The position numbers and the translations under genes are program-made. Shown here piece by piece: positions 7,887 through 16,014 of a DNA stretch of 64,000 bases. How positions within the stretch are numbered: position 1 is the first letter of the stretch; every line of letters starts with the position of its first letter. The notes under the pieces are model-generated. The model saw nothing but the letters and a program-made list of their open reading frames with translations, was not told where the DNA came from and searched no databases. The stretch lies in NCBI GenBank assembly GCA_900554695.1, contig USHV01000004.1, forward strand, positions 40,387 through 104,386, read 5' to 3'. Origin of the DNA: an uncultured Prevotella sp. GTDB lineage: Bacteria > Bacteroidota > Bacteroidia > Bacteroidales > Bacteroidaceae.

Positions 7887-9173
7887 TTATCCTATTTTGT
7901 CCAATGCCTGACGGATGTCATCTATTATGTCGTCGGCGTCCTCAATGCCGACCGACAGTCTCATCAGGTCAGGAGCTATTCCTGCTTCTCTCAGTTGTTC
8001 TTCAGACAGCTGGCGGTGTGTGTGGCTTGCCGGGTGCAGGATGCATGTGCGGGCGTCTGCCACGTGTGTCACGATGCTTACCAGCTGCAGCGAGTCCATG
8101 AACTTCACGGCTGTCTTCTGATCGCCCTTCAGTCCGAAGGCCAGCACTCCGCACGAACCGTTGGGCAGATACTTCTTTGCCAATTCGTGGAATTCGTCGC
8201 CCTCCAGTCCGCTGTAATGAACCCAAGCCACGCGACTGTCGTTCTTCAGGAACTCTGCCACGCGCTGAGCGTTGCGGCAGTGCTGCGGCATACGCAGGTG
8301 CAGGGTCTCCAGTCCGAGGTTCAGCAGGAACGAGTTCATAGGTGCCGGTGTCGAGCCGAGGTCGCGCATGAGCTGTGCCACGAGCTTCGTCATGTAAGCC
8401 ATCTTTCCGAACGCCTTGGTGTAGGTCAGTCCGTGATAAGACTCGTCAGGAGTGCAGAGTCCGGGATACTTATCGGCATGTGCGTCCCAGTCGAAGTTGC
8501 CGCTGTCCACTACGCATCCGCCCACCTGTGTGGCGTGGCCGTCCATGTATTTTGTCGTAGAGTGTGTCACGATGTCACATCCCCATTCAAACGGGCGGCA
8601 GTTGATAGGTGTCGCAAATGTGTTGTCCACAATCAGCGGCACGCCGTTCTTGTGAGCTATGCGTGCGAACTTCTCAATGTCGAGCACCTTGCAGCCCGGG
8701 TTGGATATTGTTTCGCCGAAGAGCAGCTTGGTGTTCGGTCGGAACGCAGCCTGGATCTCCTCCTCGCTTGCCTCCGGATTTACGAATGTACATTCTATTC
8801 CGAGCTTCTTCATCGTCACGCCGAACAGGTTGTACGTGCCTCCGTATATCTCGTTTGAAGCCACGAGGTGGTCGCCTGCGCCGCAGATGTTGAACACGGC
8901 GTAGAAGTTAGCAGCCTGACCGCTCGATGTAAGCATTGCTCCCACGCCGCCCTCGAGTGCCGCAATCTTCTTTGCCACTGCGTCGTTGGTAGGGTTCTGG
9001 AGTCGGGTGTAGAAATAGCCTTCCTTCTTCAGGTCGAACAACATGGCCATCTCGTCACTGTCGTCATATTTGAAAGTAGTGCTCTGTACTATCGGCACCA
9101 CGCGCGATTCTCCGTTCTTCGGTTGCCATCCTGCCTGTACGCAGAGAGTGGCAGGTTTCAGATTTTTCTTCAT
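7887..9173 (-). CDS. metY: O-acetylhomoserine aminocarboxypropyltransferase (sulfhydrylase)
   Basis: A 428-residue PLP enzyme of the Cys/Met metabolism family, making homocysteine from O-acetylhomoserine and sulfide. The PLP lysine lies in THSTTKYMDGH (Lys208). YTRLQNPT (~56-63) and SSGQAANF are cofactor/phosphate motifs, and SVGIEDADDIIDDIRQAL near the end is typical. The length of ~430 residues and the internal HADKYPGLCTPDESYHGL insertion favour the sulfhydrylase over cystathionine synthase or lyase (~380). A -7 box (TAAATTTG, 9233-9226) lies upstream without a clear -33 box. Confidence 0.9.
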   Translation of the reverse strand: MKKNLKPATLCVQAGWQPKNGESRVVPIVQSTTFKYDDSDEMAMLFDLKKEGYFYTRLQNPTNDAVAKKIAALEGGVGAMLTSSGQAANFYAVFNICGAGDHLVASNEIYGGTYNLFGVTMKKLGIECTFVNPEASEEEIQAAFRPNTKLLFGETISNPGCKVLDIEKFARIAHKNGVPLIVDNTFATPINCRPFEWGCDIVTHSTTKYMDGHATQVGGCVVDSGNFDWDAHADKYPGLCTPDESYHGLTYTKAFGKMAYMTKLVAQLMRDLGSTPAPMNSFLLNLGLETLHLRMPQHCRNAQRVAEFLKNDSRVAWVHYSGLEGDEFHELAKKYLPNGSCGVLAFGLKGDQKTAVKFMDSLQLVSIVTHVADARTCILHPASHTHRQLSEEQLREAGIAPDLMRLSVGIEDADDIIDDIRQALDKIG

Positions 9174-9389
9174 ACTTCTGTCCTTTTGTTATAAGTTTGT
9201 TATCACTGTATCCAAATACAGCGTGCAAATTTAATAAAAAACGCTGTAAAAATTACAGATTGTAGTCGTGCTTTAGGTTTTATTTTATATTTGTTAATTA
9301 TCCGGACGCCTTTTCTTCGTTTCTATATATGCTGTCGTTATGACTTCATGCAGGTAGTGAAGCAAAATAAGCAGTCCGGGTTGTCTGTA

Positions 9390-9785
9390 TTATGAAATGA
9401 AGAAAAGCACAACACTCACTAAAAAATAAGCAAAAAATACAATCCATAATGCATATGCAGATATTGTCCACAGCATCTTGCTGATGAACGGTTCTTTTTT
9501 GAAAATCGGAATATACTTTTCAAAGATTCCGTCTTTAAAATATTTTTTTTCAATTATGTACATGATATAAAGATCAAGAAATAAAGCGGCAACCATGATA
9601 GTACAAAGCGGAACAGCTCCCAGTGATATCATATATTTTAGTCCGATGATACTCAGTAAATTGCATATCAATCCGCAGACTAATCCGTGTGTTATTAAAC
9701 CAATTCTTTGGTCTGCTATGTTTTCGATCCTTTCGATGGTTTAAAAACCGTATTTCAATCGGTTTATAAAATTCTCTATACTCAT
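9390..9785 (-). pseudogene. Small membrane protein, copy 1, interrupted by an early stop
   Basis: Read from the ATG at 9785 the frame gives MSIENFINRLKYGF, then TAA (9743-9741), then continues in the same frame to 9390 with two hydrophobic segments and the ending FFAYFLVSVVLFFIS. The neighbouring copy (9852-10245) has TAT, not TAA, at the equivalent codon (KYAFYTVE), so a single T-to-A change explains the stop. Translation could restart at the ATG at 9671, giving 93 residues with both membrane segments. The family is not recognised; short basic loops (KKYFKDGIFEKYIPIFKKE) separate the membrane helices. Confidence 0.6.
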
Positions 9786-9851
9786 TTAATATGTCCCCAA
9801 AAAAATATTATGGTGATTATTAATATTGAACAGAAAACCGTAGAAACCGTA

Positions 9852-10245
9852 TTATGAACCGAAGAAAAGCACAATACTCACTAAAAAATATGCAGAGCTT
9901 ACAGCTAATAACGCATACGCAAATATTGACCATAGTGTCTTGCTGATGAACGATTCCCTTTTGAAAATAGGTTTATACTTCTCAAAAAGTTCGCCTGTCA
10001 GAATTTTTCTATTAATCATGCTCAAAATAAATATATTAGACACTAAAACTGTAATCAAAATAGCAGTAATCGGCACGGCTCCCAACGAAAGCATGTTTTT
10101 GAATCCGATGATGCTTAATAAATTGCTTTCTGTTCCTATTGAAATACCAATCTCTATATGAAACCCTTCTTTCTGCTCTGGCTTCAAAACTTTCAACTGT
10201 ATAAAAAGCGTATTTTAGTCTGTTAAAAAATCTCTCTATGTTCAT
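9852..10245 (-). pseudogene. Small membrane protein, copy 2, apparently frameshifted
   Basis: The frame from 10245 gives MNIERFFNRLKYAFYTVESFEARAERR, matching the start of copy 1. The matching C-terminal part (LLSIIGFKNMLSLGAVPITA to SAYFLVSIVLFFGS) lies in another frame, open from 10196. The two parts join only if the reading frame shifts near 10150-10172, in an A/G-rich run (AGCAGAAAGAAGGG). Copy 1 is collinear across this point, which supports a frameshift here. The intact downstream frame (9852-10196) could be a shortened protein. Function is unknown. The two copies are tandem duplicates about 70 bases apart. Confidence 0.6.
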
Positions 10246-10473
10246 TAAGATAATCTTTTATATATCGCATTTCGCCGGATATTGCTCTACGTGCATGCGC
10301 TTTTTGTCCTTCCGGATATGTCCGGCACATGCCATGTCGTTTCTTCTTTTGTCCCTTCTTCCGTGTTTCCCGCATAGTTGAACGCTGTCCGGTCAGACAA
10401 AAGACATACAAAGGTACAAAAATAATATGTAAGTGTGATGCCGCGTGATGTCGTATTTCCTTATGCCGCATAG

Positions 10474-11553
10474 CTATTTGTAAGCCTTCCTGTCGAGCAG
10501 TACACCCCAGGCAAAGTCTTTCACCGCCTTCTCGTTCTCTGCGGTGAACTTTGTCACATGCACCACCTTTCCCCCGCGCACCTCTCTTATCTCGGCGTCA
10601 GTGAATATGTCCGGCAGCCATGCGTGCATGAAAGTGCCGTCGCAGAATCCGTCAGCCTTCTTCTCGGCACCCGAATATTCGTTGCGGTTTCTGAACTGAT
10701 GCACCATGTACGACAGCATCGGCACGTTCATGCCGGTCAGCAATCTCCACTCTCCGCTGTTCTCGTCGTTGTCCTTCGCTTCGCAGTTGTCGGGCCGCAG
10801 CAGCACGTTCCACTCGCTCTGACAGAATTTACCTATCCACCAGTTGTCGTTGCCCCAGCTCACCACTCTGAAGTTGCCGCACACTAAGCGTGACGCCCAT
10901 TCGTAATGACCGTTATATACGCGTGCGTCGGTATAATACACTATGCATTTCTCCGCTATCGAAGGATCCATGACGTATGCCGACGCCAGCGTGGCCGCCT
11001 GTCCGCCGATGTTTATTATAACGGGCCGTTCGGGGTCTTTCTCATACTGTTCGTTTATCAGCCTCACATACAGCCGTGCCCCTTCCGAAGGCTTGTTTTC
11101 TCCCGCCTTTTCGCTTTCCGCCTCGGTGCCTATGGTTATGCCGGGTATGCGGTCGGTGTTGCGGCAGCTTCTCATGGCGTAGTCGCGCGATTCCTCGGCC
11201 GTCTTTATCCAGTCAGGATGAGAGAACGTCCAAAAGTCGGTAAGCACGGGCGTCACTATCAGCGCCGCCAGATTCATCCTTTTCAGTGCCGTCATGGTAT
11301 ACATCCATTCGTCGTCGAACATGTCGTCATACACATCGTTGTCGTATATCACCGGGTTTGTCACCTTCTTGCCTTTCTTCACCGTCACGCCGTGTATGTA
11401 CAGTCCCTTAGGGTAGCCCGGCCTGTCAAATCCCCAGTCGCCGATTTCCGGATTCGGATTTTTTGCCCAGTCGGTGGTCTTCGGGTTCCAGTGTGCCGCG
11501 TGCAGACCTATGCATGCGCACAGCGCGACAATTATCAGTGTAAGTCGTTTCAT
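10474..11553 (-). CDS. Secreted nucleoside-hydrolase-like protein
   Basis: A 359-residue protein with a signal peptide (MKRLTLIIVALCACIGLHA). Near residue 66 the segment NPVIYDNDVYDDMFDDEW has the spacing of acidic residues that bind calcium in inosine/uridine nucleoside hydrolases (DxDxxxDD). Later segments (RPVIINIGGQAATLASAYV, then CIVYYTDARVYNGHYEWA) fit an alternating alpha/beta enzyme. The export signal suggests action outside the cytoplasm. I infer a hydrolase of nucleosides or related N-glycosides; the substrate is not readable. No partner gene is nearby. A -7-like TACCTTTG at 10416-10409 lies after this gene and would serve the next minus-strand locus. Confidence 0.55.
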   Translation of the reverse strand: MKRLTLIIVALCACIGLHAAHWNPKTTDWAKNPNPEIGDWGFDRPGYPKGLYIHGVTVKKGKKVTNPVIYDNDVYDDMFDDEWMYTMTALKRMNLAALIVTPVLTDFWTFSHPDWIKTAEESRDYAMRSCRNTDRIPGITIGTEAESEKAGENKPSEGARLYVRLINEQYEKDPERPVIINIGGQAATLASAYVMDPSIAEKCIVYYTDARVYNGHYEWASRLVCGNFRVVSWGNDNWWIGKFCQSEWNVLLRPDNCEAKDNDENSGEWRLLTGMNVPMLSYMVHQFRNRNEYSGAEKKADGFCDGTFMHAWLPDIFTDAEIREVRGGKVVHVTKFTAENEKAVKDFAWGVLLDRKAYK

Positions 11554-12007
11554 AGTGGTTGTTTTCTGGTTATGCGGTTGCGTTTTTAGTCAGTGTCGGG
11601 TCTTATGTGTCCATGAGGCGTTTACGTGCCGTCATGCCATGTGGCTGTCGGTGTTACGATTGCTTGTCCGGTTATGTTTTATGGTTGTTATGGCAAATAT
11701 AGTGTTTTAATTTTAAACCGACGTTTTGCCTGCCGTGTTTTTTCTTTCGCGTCATACATAATTGTGTCGCGTCCTCGATGCGCTTCTTTCCGATGCGGTT
11801 GTGCATGGTTGTGTCAGCCCGTTCACGCTGTGTTTTTCCAACGTTCGGAAAATATTCTCGTTTAATTTTATTAACACTTTTCGCCCGAAACGGTGCATTT
11901 TGAATGTTAAATACGGTGCGTATTTTTCTCCGTTCCGACTCACGTTTTAGAAGATTGCAGCGTACGATTAAGGGCTTTTCTCAACCGTAAAAGCGGGGTG
12001 GGGATGG

Positions 12008-12139
12008 CGTTCGGTGCAATTTGTCTTGCGAAATGGGCTTTATTGCATGCCGAAATGGTGCATTTCATAGGGTGAAAAAGGCTTTATCGTGGTGCGAAAG
12101 AGCCTTTTTCGTAAGTCGAAATGGGCTCTTTCAGAAGAC
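12008..12139. repeat. 22-bp periodic array, locus 2 (six units)
   Basis: Units of exactly 22 bases start at 12008, 12030, 12052, 12074, 12096 and 12118. Examples are GAAATGGGCTTTATTG, GAAATGGTGCATTTCA and GAAAAAGGCTTTATCG. Each carries a GAAAnnGGC start and a TATCG or ATTTC block, often self-complementary (GAAATG with CATTTC). The 1,038-bp gap 11554-12591 holds this array, a terminator at its right end, and otherwise A/T-rich sequence with no recognisable gene. Confidence 0.75.
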
Positions 12140-12510
12140 AGTCATATCTTTTTTGTAAGGACATTTTGCGTAATGCGTTGATACACAGCAGAATGGATAA
12201 AGTGCCTCAAAACTCGCGAATTTCGCCGCAAAGTTTTGTTTTGAGAAACAATCGCGTTAAATCAGCGTTAATAAATGTTATCGTGAGCTGCGAAAAGCAT
12301 GGAAAATAGCAGTTGGCTGATGATTGTACATGTTGCCAGTTTTGCGGCATGGAATGTTTATTATGTGATGATACGTGATTGTGGGGCGTCTCGGTTCTTG
12401 AGTTATCAACAGGCGTATTAACGGCGGAATGTATATTCATGGACAATGATTTGTGTCGGGAAATTTTGTTTCCAATGATAAATTGCACACAAAGCAGTGT
12501 CAATGAGAAA

Positions 12511-12553
12511 CCCTCTTGAGGGTTGGATAAGAACAGTCCTACTCTCAAGAGGG
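12511..12553 (-). terminator. Probable terminator of the GxGYxYP gene
   Basis: CCCTCTTGAG and CTCAAGAGGG form a 10-bp perfect stem with a 23-base loop, 39 bases beyond the stop codon. The minus strand continues with TTTCTCAT, only a weak T run. Confidence 0.6.
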
Positions 12554-12591
12554 ATTCATGTTTTTATGTCCCGGATTGTAGACTAACGGTG

Positions 12592-14736
12592 TCAGCGTGA
12601 GCCATATACCTCCAGATCGCCGATGCGTGCCACACCGTCGGCTCCGGCATCGGTTATCGATACTCTCACATAGCGTGCCTCCACGGCATCGAATGAAGCG
12701 TCGGTCACGGCTTCGGTATTGTTTGTATATGTTCCGGCAAGAGCCCATGTCTTGCCGTCGAGACTGGTTTCAACAATAAAGTCGCGGGTGTTAAGTTCAC
12801 AGCCGAGGCCTGCGGCTTGTGCATGTCGCACCACATAACGGCTGATAAGATAAGGCTCGCCAAAATCGCACTGCACCCATCCCTTGCCGTCGGTTGTGGA
12901 CGAAACCCACATGTTCGGTTCTGATGGAGAGCCGTCGGCTGCCAATGCCGCTTCGGTTTCTGAAGGCGACGATGTGACCTGCATGCTTTCTGTCATGGTG
13001 AGATCGAAAGGCAGATGGTTGGCCTCGCAGAACATATTGAAGAAATGGTCGGCCCTGACTATCTCCACATTGCCAGGAGATAGCGCGTCGAGCTTGTCGG
13101 TCAGTCCTATAAGTTTGTCGGGGCCAACGTCCCACACTGTACACTGTCCGGAGACGAACATGGGTTTTGAGCCGTCGAAATTTTTTATGTCACGATTGAA
13201 GAAGTCGGAAATGACATCTATACCGTTGGCATAACACGGATAGTTGGGTATGAACGGCAGACGGCCGGCTTCAATATTGGTGCCGAGGCGACCAGTCTGG
13301 CGTTCCCAATCCTGGATGGTGAGTCCGTATAGATAGCTGCATTCTTCGGCATAGGCTTGTCGCTGGTAATTGTTCACCTCGTCCCATACGGTGACCACCC
13401 TTAGTCCTGATTTCTCAAGATAGCGCTGGCTGAGGCGTGCGTAAGGCACGAAATCACTTTTGGTGGAAGTGTTCCATTGTTTGTTGTGGGCGTCGTAAGG
13501 CATGGCATAGCCCAGTCCGGAAGGTCCGCATACGAAACAATCGTTTGCAGTAGCTTTCTTGTAATAGTAGTTGAGCATCTGCGGGGCAAAGTCAGCCAAA
13601 GCCGGGCTTATGGTCCAGTTCATTGGCATCTTGCCTCTGCCGCTCTGTTCAAAAATCTTAGCCATTGCGTGCTGGCAATACTGTATGTTGTCGCCGTCGC
13701 TGATATATACCGTGGCGTATATCTTGTTTTCAAGTTTCGGTCTTTTCGGTACAGGCGGAATGCATACAGGATTATTGACGGCTGTGTAGACAGTGGTGTT
13801 TTCAAAGAAGTCGGCAGGCACCGTGGATAGTCCGTATTTTGTGGCTTCTCCCACTCCAGATCTTTCCTCGTGATACCATCCGAGCACGATGTCACGCCCT
13901 GGGGTCATGTCGTACAGCATTTTGTCAAGCACATATTTCTCTTTGTCGTTGCGTGCGTCGAGCCACACTACAGCCGAGCCTGCAGCTGCGGCAATGTCGT
14001 GAACATATGGAATGTTGGGTCTGAGACTCACCAACAGGCGATGGTTGCATCTGTCCCAATAGTTCTCGTAGAGGTAGTTGTATATTTCATGCGGAGCTGT
14101 CATTGTTAAAGACGTGAGGTCTTTCACTACAGGAAAGTCCATGCCGTTGTCGATAAGTTTCTGGCGTATTTCGGCAGTTACGGGGAGCAGTCTTTCGAGA
14201 CCTGCCACTGTGGCAGCCACATTGGCATAATGCTCGCTTTTTTCAGTGCTATAGAGTACAAGTCCTTTTATTTCGTTTTCATAGCGTTTTACGAACTGGT
14301 AAGGTTTGTTTGCGTTGACAGTAGCAATGCGCAGATTGTGTGCACCGGGCCATGTGTCTTTAGGTCCCTCGTTGTGGTTGTATAGAAGAATGCGTGGACG
14401 TGTGCGGTTGACGATGCCTTGCATGACACAGAACATCACACGTTCCTGTTCGTTGAGTTTGGCTTCATTCATGTCAAATGCTCTGACGATGGAAGCGGGT
14501 GGAAGGAACAATGGCAGCAGACGGTCTTCCGGCCAGTTCAACTCATTATACTCAAGTATTCTGTCTTTGTCGGCATTGAGATCGTATTCCGCATCGGTAA
14601 AGGTTATCTTGTCAACCTTGGCTATATCGGTAGAAGTGACGTTGCCGTCGGTGGTGTGCACGAACATTGTTGTATTCTGAGCGTTGAGGCTTAATGTTCC
14701 CAATGTGACAGTAGCAAGCACTAATATATTTCTCAT
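12592..14736 (-). CDS. Secreted GxGYxYP-family protein with C-terminal discoidin domain
   Basis: A 714-residue exported protein, signal peptide MRNILVLATVTLGTLSLNAQ. Residues ~22-50 form a short N-terminal module (TTMFVHTTDGNVTSTDIAKV) shared with the next gene upstream. The central ~70-570 region contains the family signature as CGPSGLGYAMP, plus YVSDGDNIQY-like YISDGDNIQYCQH, which suggest a carbohydrate-active TIM-barrel-like enzyme. The C-terminal ~130 residues (WVQCDFGEPYLISRYVVRH, ARYVRVSIT, GDLEVYG) are an F5/8 type C (discoidin) sugar-binding domain. A role in glycan processing is inferred from the family. It lies about 70 bases from the 14803-15363 gene, and the two probably form one transcript. 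Confidence 0.75.
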   Translation of the reverse strand: MRNILVLATVTLGTLSLNAQNTTMFVHTTDGNVTSTDIAKVDKITFTDAEYDLNADKDRILEYNELNWPEDRLLPLFLPPASIVRAFDMNEAKLNEQERVMFCVMQGIVNRTRPRILLYNHNEGPKDTWPGAHNLRIATVNANKPYQFVKRYENEIKGLVLYSTEKSEHYANVAATVAGLERLLPVTAEIRQKLIDNGMDFPVVKDLTSLTMTAPHEIYNYLYENYWDRCNHRLLVSLRPNIPYVHDIAAAAGSAVVWLDARNDKEKYVLDKMLYDMTPGRDIVLGWYHEERSGVGEATKYGLSTVPADFFENTTVYTAVNNPVCIPPVPKRPKLENKIYATVYISDGDNIQYCQHAMAKIFEQSGRGKMPMNWTISPALADFAPQMLNYYYKKATANDCFVCGPSGLGYAMPYDAHNKQWNTSTKSDFVPYARLSQRYLEKSGLRVVTVWDEVNNYQRQAYAEECSYLYGLTIQDWERQTGRLGTNIEAGRLPFIPNYPCYANGIDVISDFFNRDIKNFDGSKPMFVSGQCTVWDVGPDKLIGLTDKLDALSPGNVEIVRADHFFNMFCEANHLPFDLTMTESMQVTSSPSETEAALAADGSPSEPNMWVSSTTDGKGWVQCDFGEPYLISRYVVRHAQAAGLGCELNTRDFIVETSLDGKTWALAGTYTNNTEAVTDASFDAVEARYVRVSITDAGADGVARIGDLEVYGSR

Positions 14737-14802
14737 GTCTGATATGTTTTAGGAATTTTTAAATAAAATAAAATGGTGTGAATTGTCTTACGGCACCAAG
14801 TG

Positions 14803-15363
14803 TCAGAGTGTAATTTTTGAAGTGAATGTGCCTATGCGTACTATGAATATGCCTGTGCCGAGATTAGAACGGCTGAGTCGCAGTTCGCCACCTGTGCAGT
14901 CTGGAACGGGCACGCTTCGGCCGTCAATGGTACATACGTTGACTTTCATGCCATCTGTTATGCCTTTGAAGATAGCTGAACCCCCTTGAAGCACACATAC
15001 GATATCGGCGGTTGCTACAGGAACAGACATAGAAATGTCTTCTCCGAACCGGATTTCGGATATGTCATTGATTTCTATTCTTACCGGGGTGTCGGTGGAT
15101 TTTGACGAAATAATAAGGCTGCCTTCCGATACGGTTACCTCTGGTTGTGCCTCGAAAAGCACTGTTACAGGGTCGGAATCAACGGTGCTCACAATCATGG
15201 CTTTGCCACGGTCTGCAACGCTGAGGAAGGATATCCTGCTTATTTCAGCAACCCTCGTAAGGGTGTACGTGCCGTCGGTATTCTGCACACGCATGGTTTT
15301 CTCTTGTGCATTAGCCGCCAATGCACATAGTGTAAAAACTGCCAAAGCGTAAAACTTTTTCAT
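14803..15363 (-). CDS. Small secreted protein with type IX-like C-terminal tail
   Basis: The ATG at 15363 is preferred over the upstream in-frame ATG at 15462 because it gives a clean signal peptide (MKKFYALAVFTLCALAANAQ). The mature ~165 residues open with EKTMRVQNTDGTYTLTRVAE, parallel to the start of the adjacent GxGYxYP protein, followed by beta-rich sequence. The end (MKVNVCTIDGRSVPV, then TGIFIVRIGTFTSKITL) resembles the sorting tails of type IX-secreted proteins. No enzymatic motif is visible. It is upstream of and likely cotranscribed with the GxGYxYP gene, so it may be its surface partner. Confidence 0.65.
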   Translation of the reverse strand: MKKFYALAVFTLCALAANAQEKTMRVQNTDGTYTLTRVAEISRISFLSVADRGKAMIVSTVDSDPVTVLFEAQPEVTVSEGSLIISSKSTDTPVRIEINDISEIRFGEDISMSVPVATADIVCVLQGGSAIFKGITDGMKVNVCTIDGRSVPVPDCTGGELRLSRSNLGTGIFIVRIGTFTSKITL

Positions 15364-15550
15364 ATATACTTGATTGGTGAAACATTTTTTATCGGAGGTA
15401 AAAATAATTAAATATTCTGACATTCCGGATGTTTTATTGCCAATATTTTGAGTTTTTGTCATGTTTTTTTATGAAGGTGCCGAATAAATGCAGCATACGT
15501 GGAATCTGAAAAAACTTTATCTATCATTTGTTATTGAGATTATCTTTCGC

Positions 15551-15866
15551 TATCTTTGTAGAAAATAGGCTGCACTCGGGAAACTGAGAACAAGTTCTCT
15601 TTCCGCTCGTTGGCACTATTTTTGTAGAAAATAGGCTGCGGCTCGGCAGTGCCAAGACAGGTAAAACTTCGTTTTCCCCTCATGTCGCTGCACTCGCCTT
15701 GCGCTATCTTTGTAGAAAATAGGCTGCACTCGGGACACTGAGAACAAGTTCTCTTTCCGCTCGTTGGCTCTATTTTTGTAGAAAATAGGCTGCGGCTCGG
15801 CAATACCAAGATAGGTAAAACTTCGTTTTCCCCTCTTGTAGTTGCGCTCGCCTTGCGCTATCTTTG
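15551..15866 (+). repeat. Tandem 154-bp repeat with five promoter-like boxes
   Basis: Two adjacent 154-bp units (15551-15704 and 15705-15858) are nearly identical; a third box begins at 15859. Each unit contains TATCTTTGTAGAAAATAGGC and, 66 bases on, TATTTTTGTAGAAAATAGGC. The five boxes (15551, 15617, 15705, 15771, 15859) match the Bacteroidetes -7 consensus TAnnTTTG. No clear TTTG -33 boxes accompany them. A related, inverted, diverged copy lies at 45483-45566. The array ends about 150 bases before the 16015 gene. The apparent minus-strand reading frame across it is an artefact of the repeat. Confidence 0.85.
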
Positions 15867-16014
15867 TAAAAAAATAGGCATCGCTCAGGAAAAGACATAT
15901 ACTGCCTTACAGTCGTTTCACCGCTCCTTCAGTGCAGCATCTTCTGTCGCAGCCATGCAGTCATATATCATATAACTACGTCACAATTTATAACATAATA
16001 TATAACCGAAAACT

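Noticed and set aside
7848..8858. A 336-codon plus-strand frame
   Set aside because: It is antisense to the sulfhydrylase gene and has no recognisable motifs.
10223..10471. An 82-codon minus-strand frame next to the membrane-protein remnants
   Set aside because: Its composition (Arg, His, Lys-rich) and lack of any family pattern suggest chance; it overlaps the start of copy 2.
15540..15809. An 89-codon minus-strand reading frame
   Set aside because: It lies wholly in the 154-bp tandem repeat, and its internal repetition mirrors the DNA repeat.
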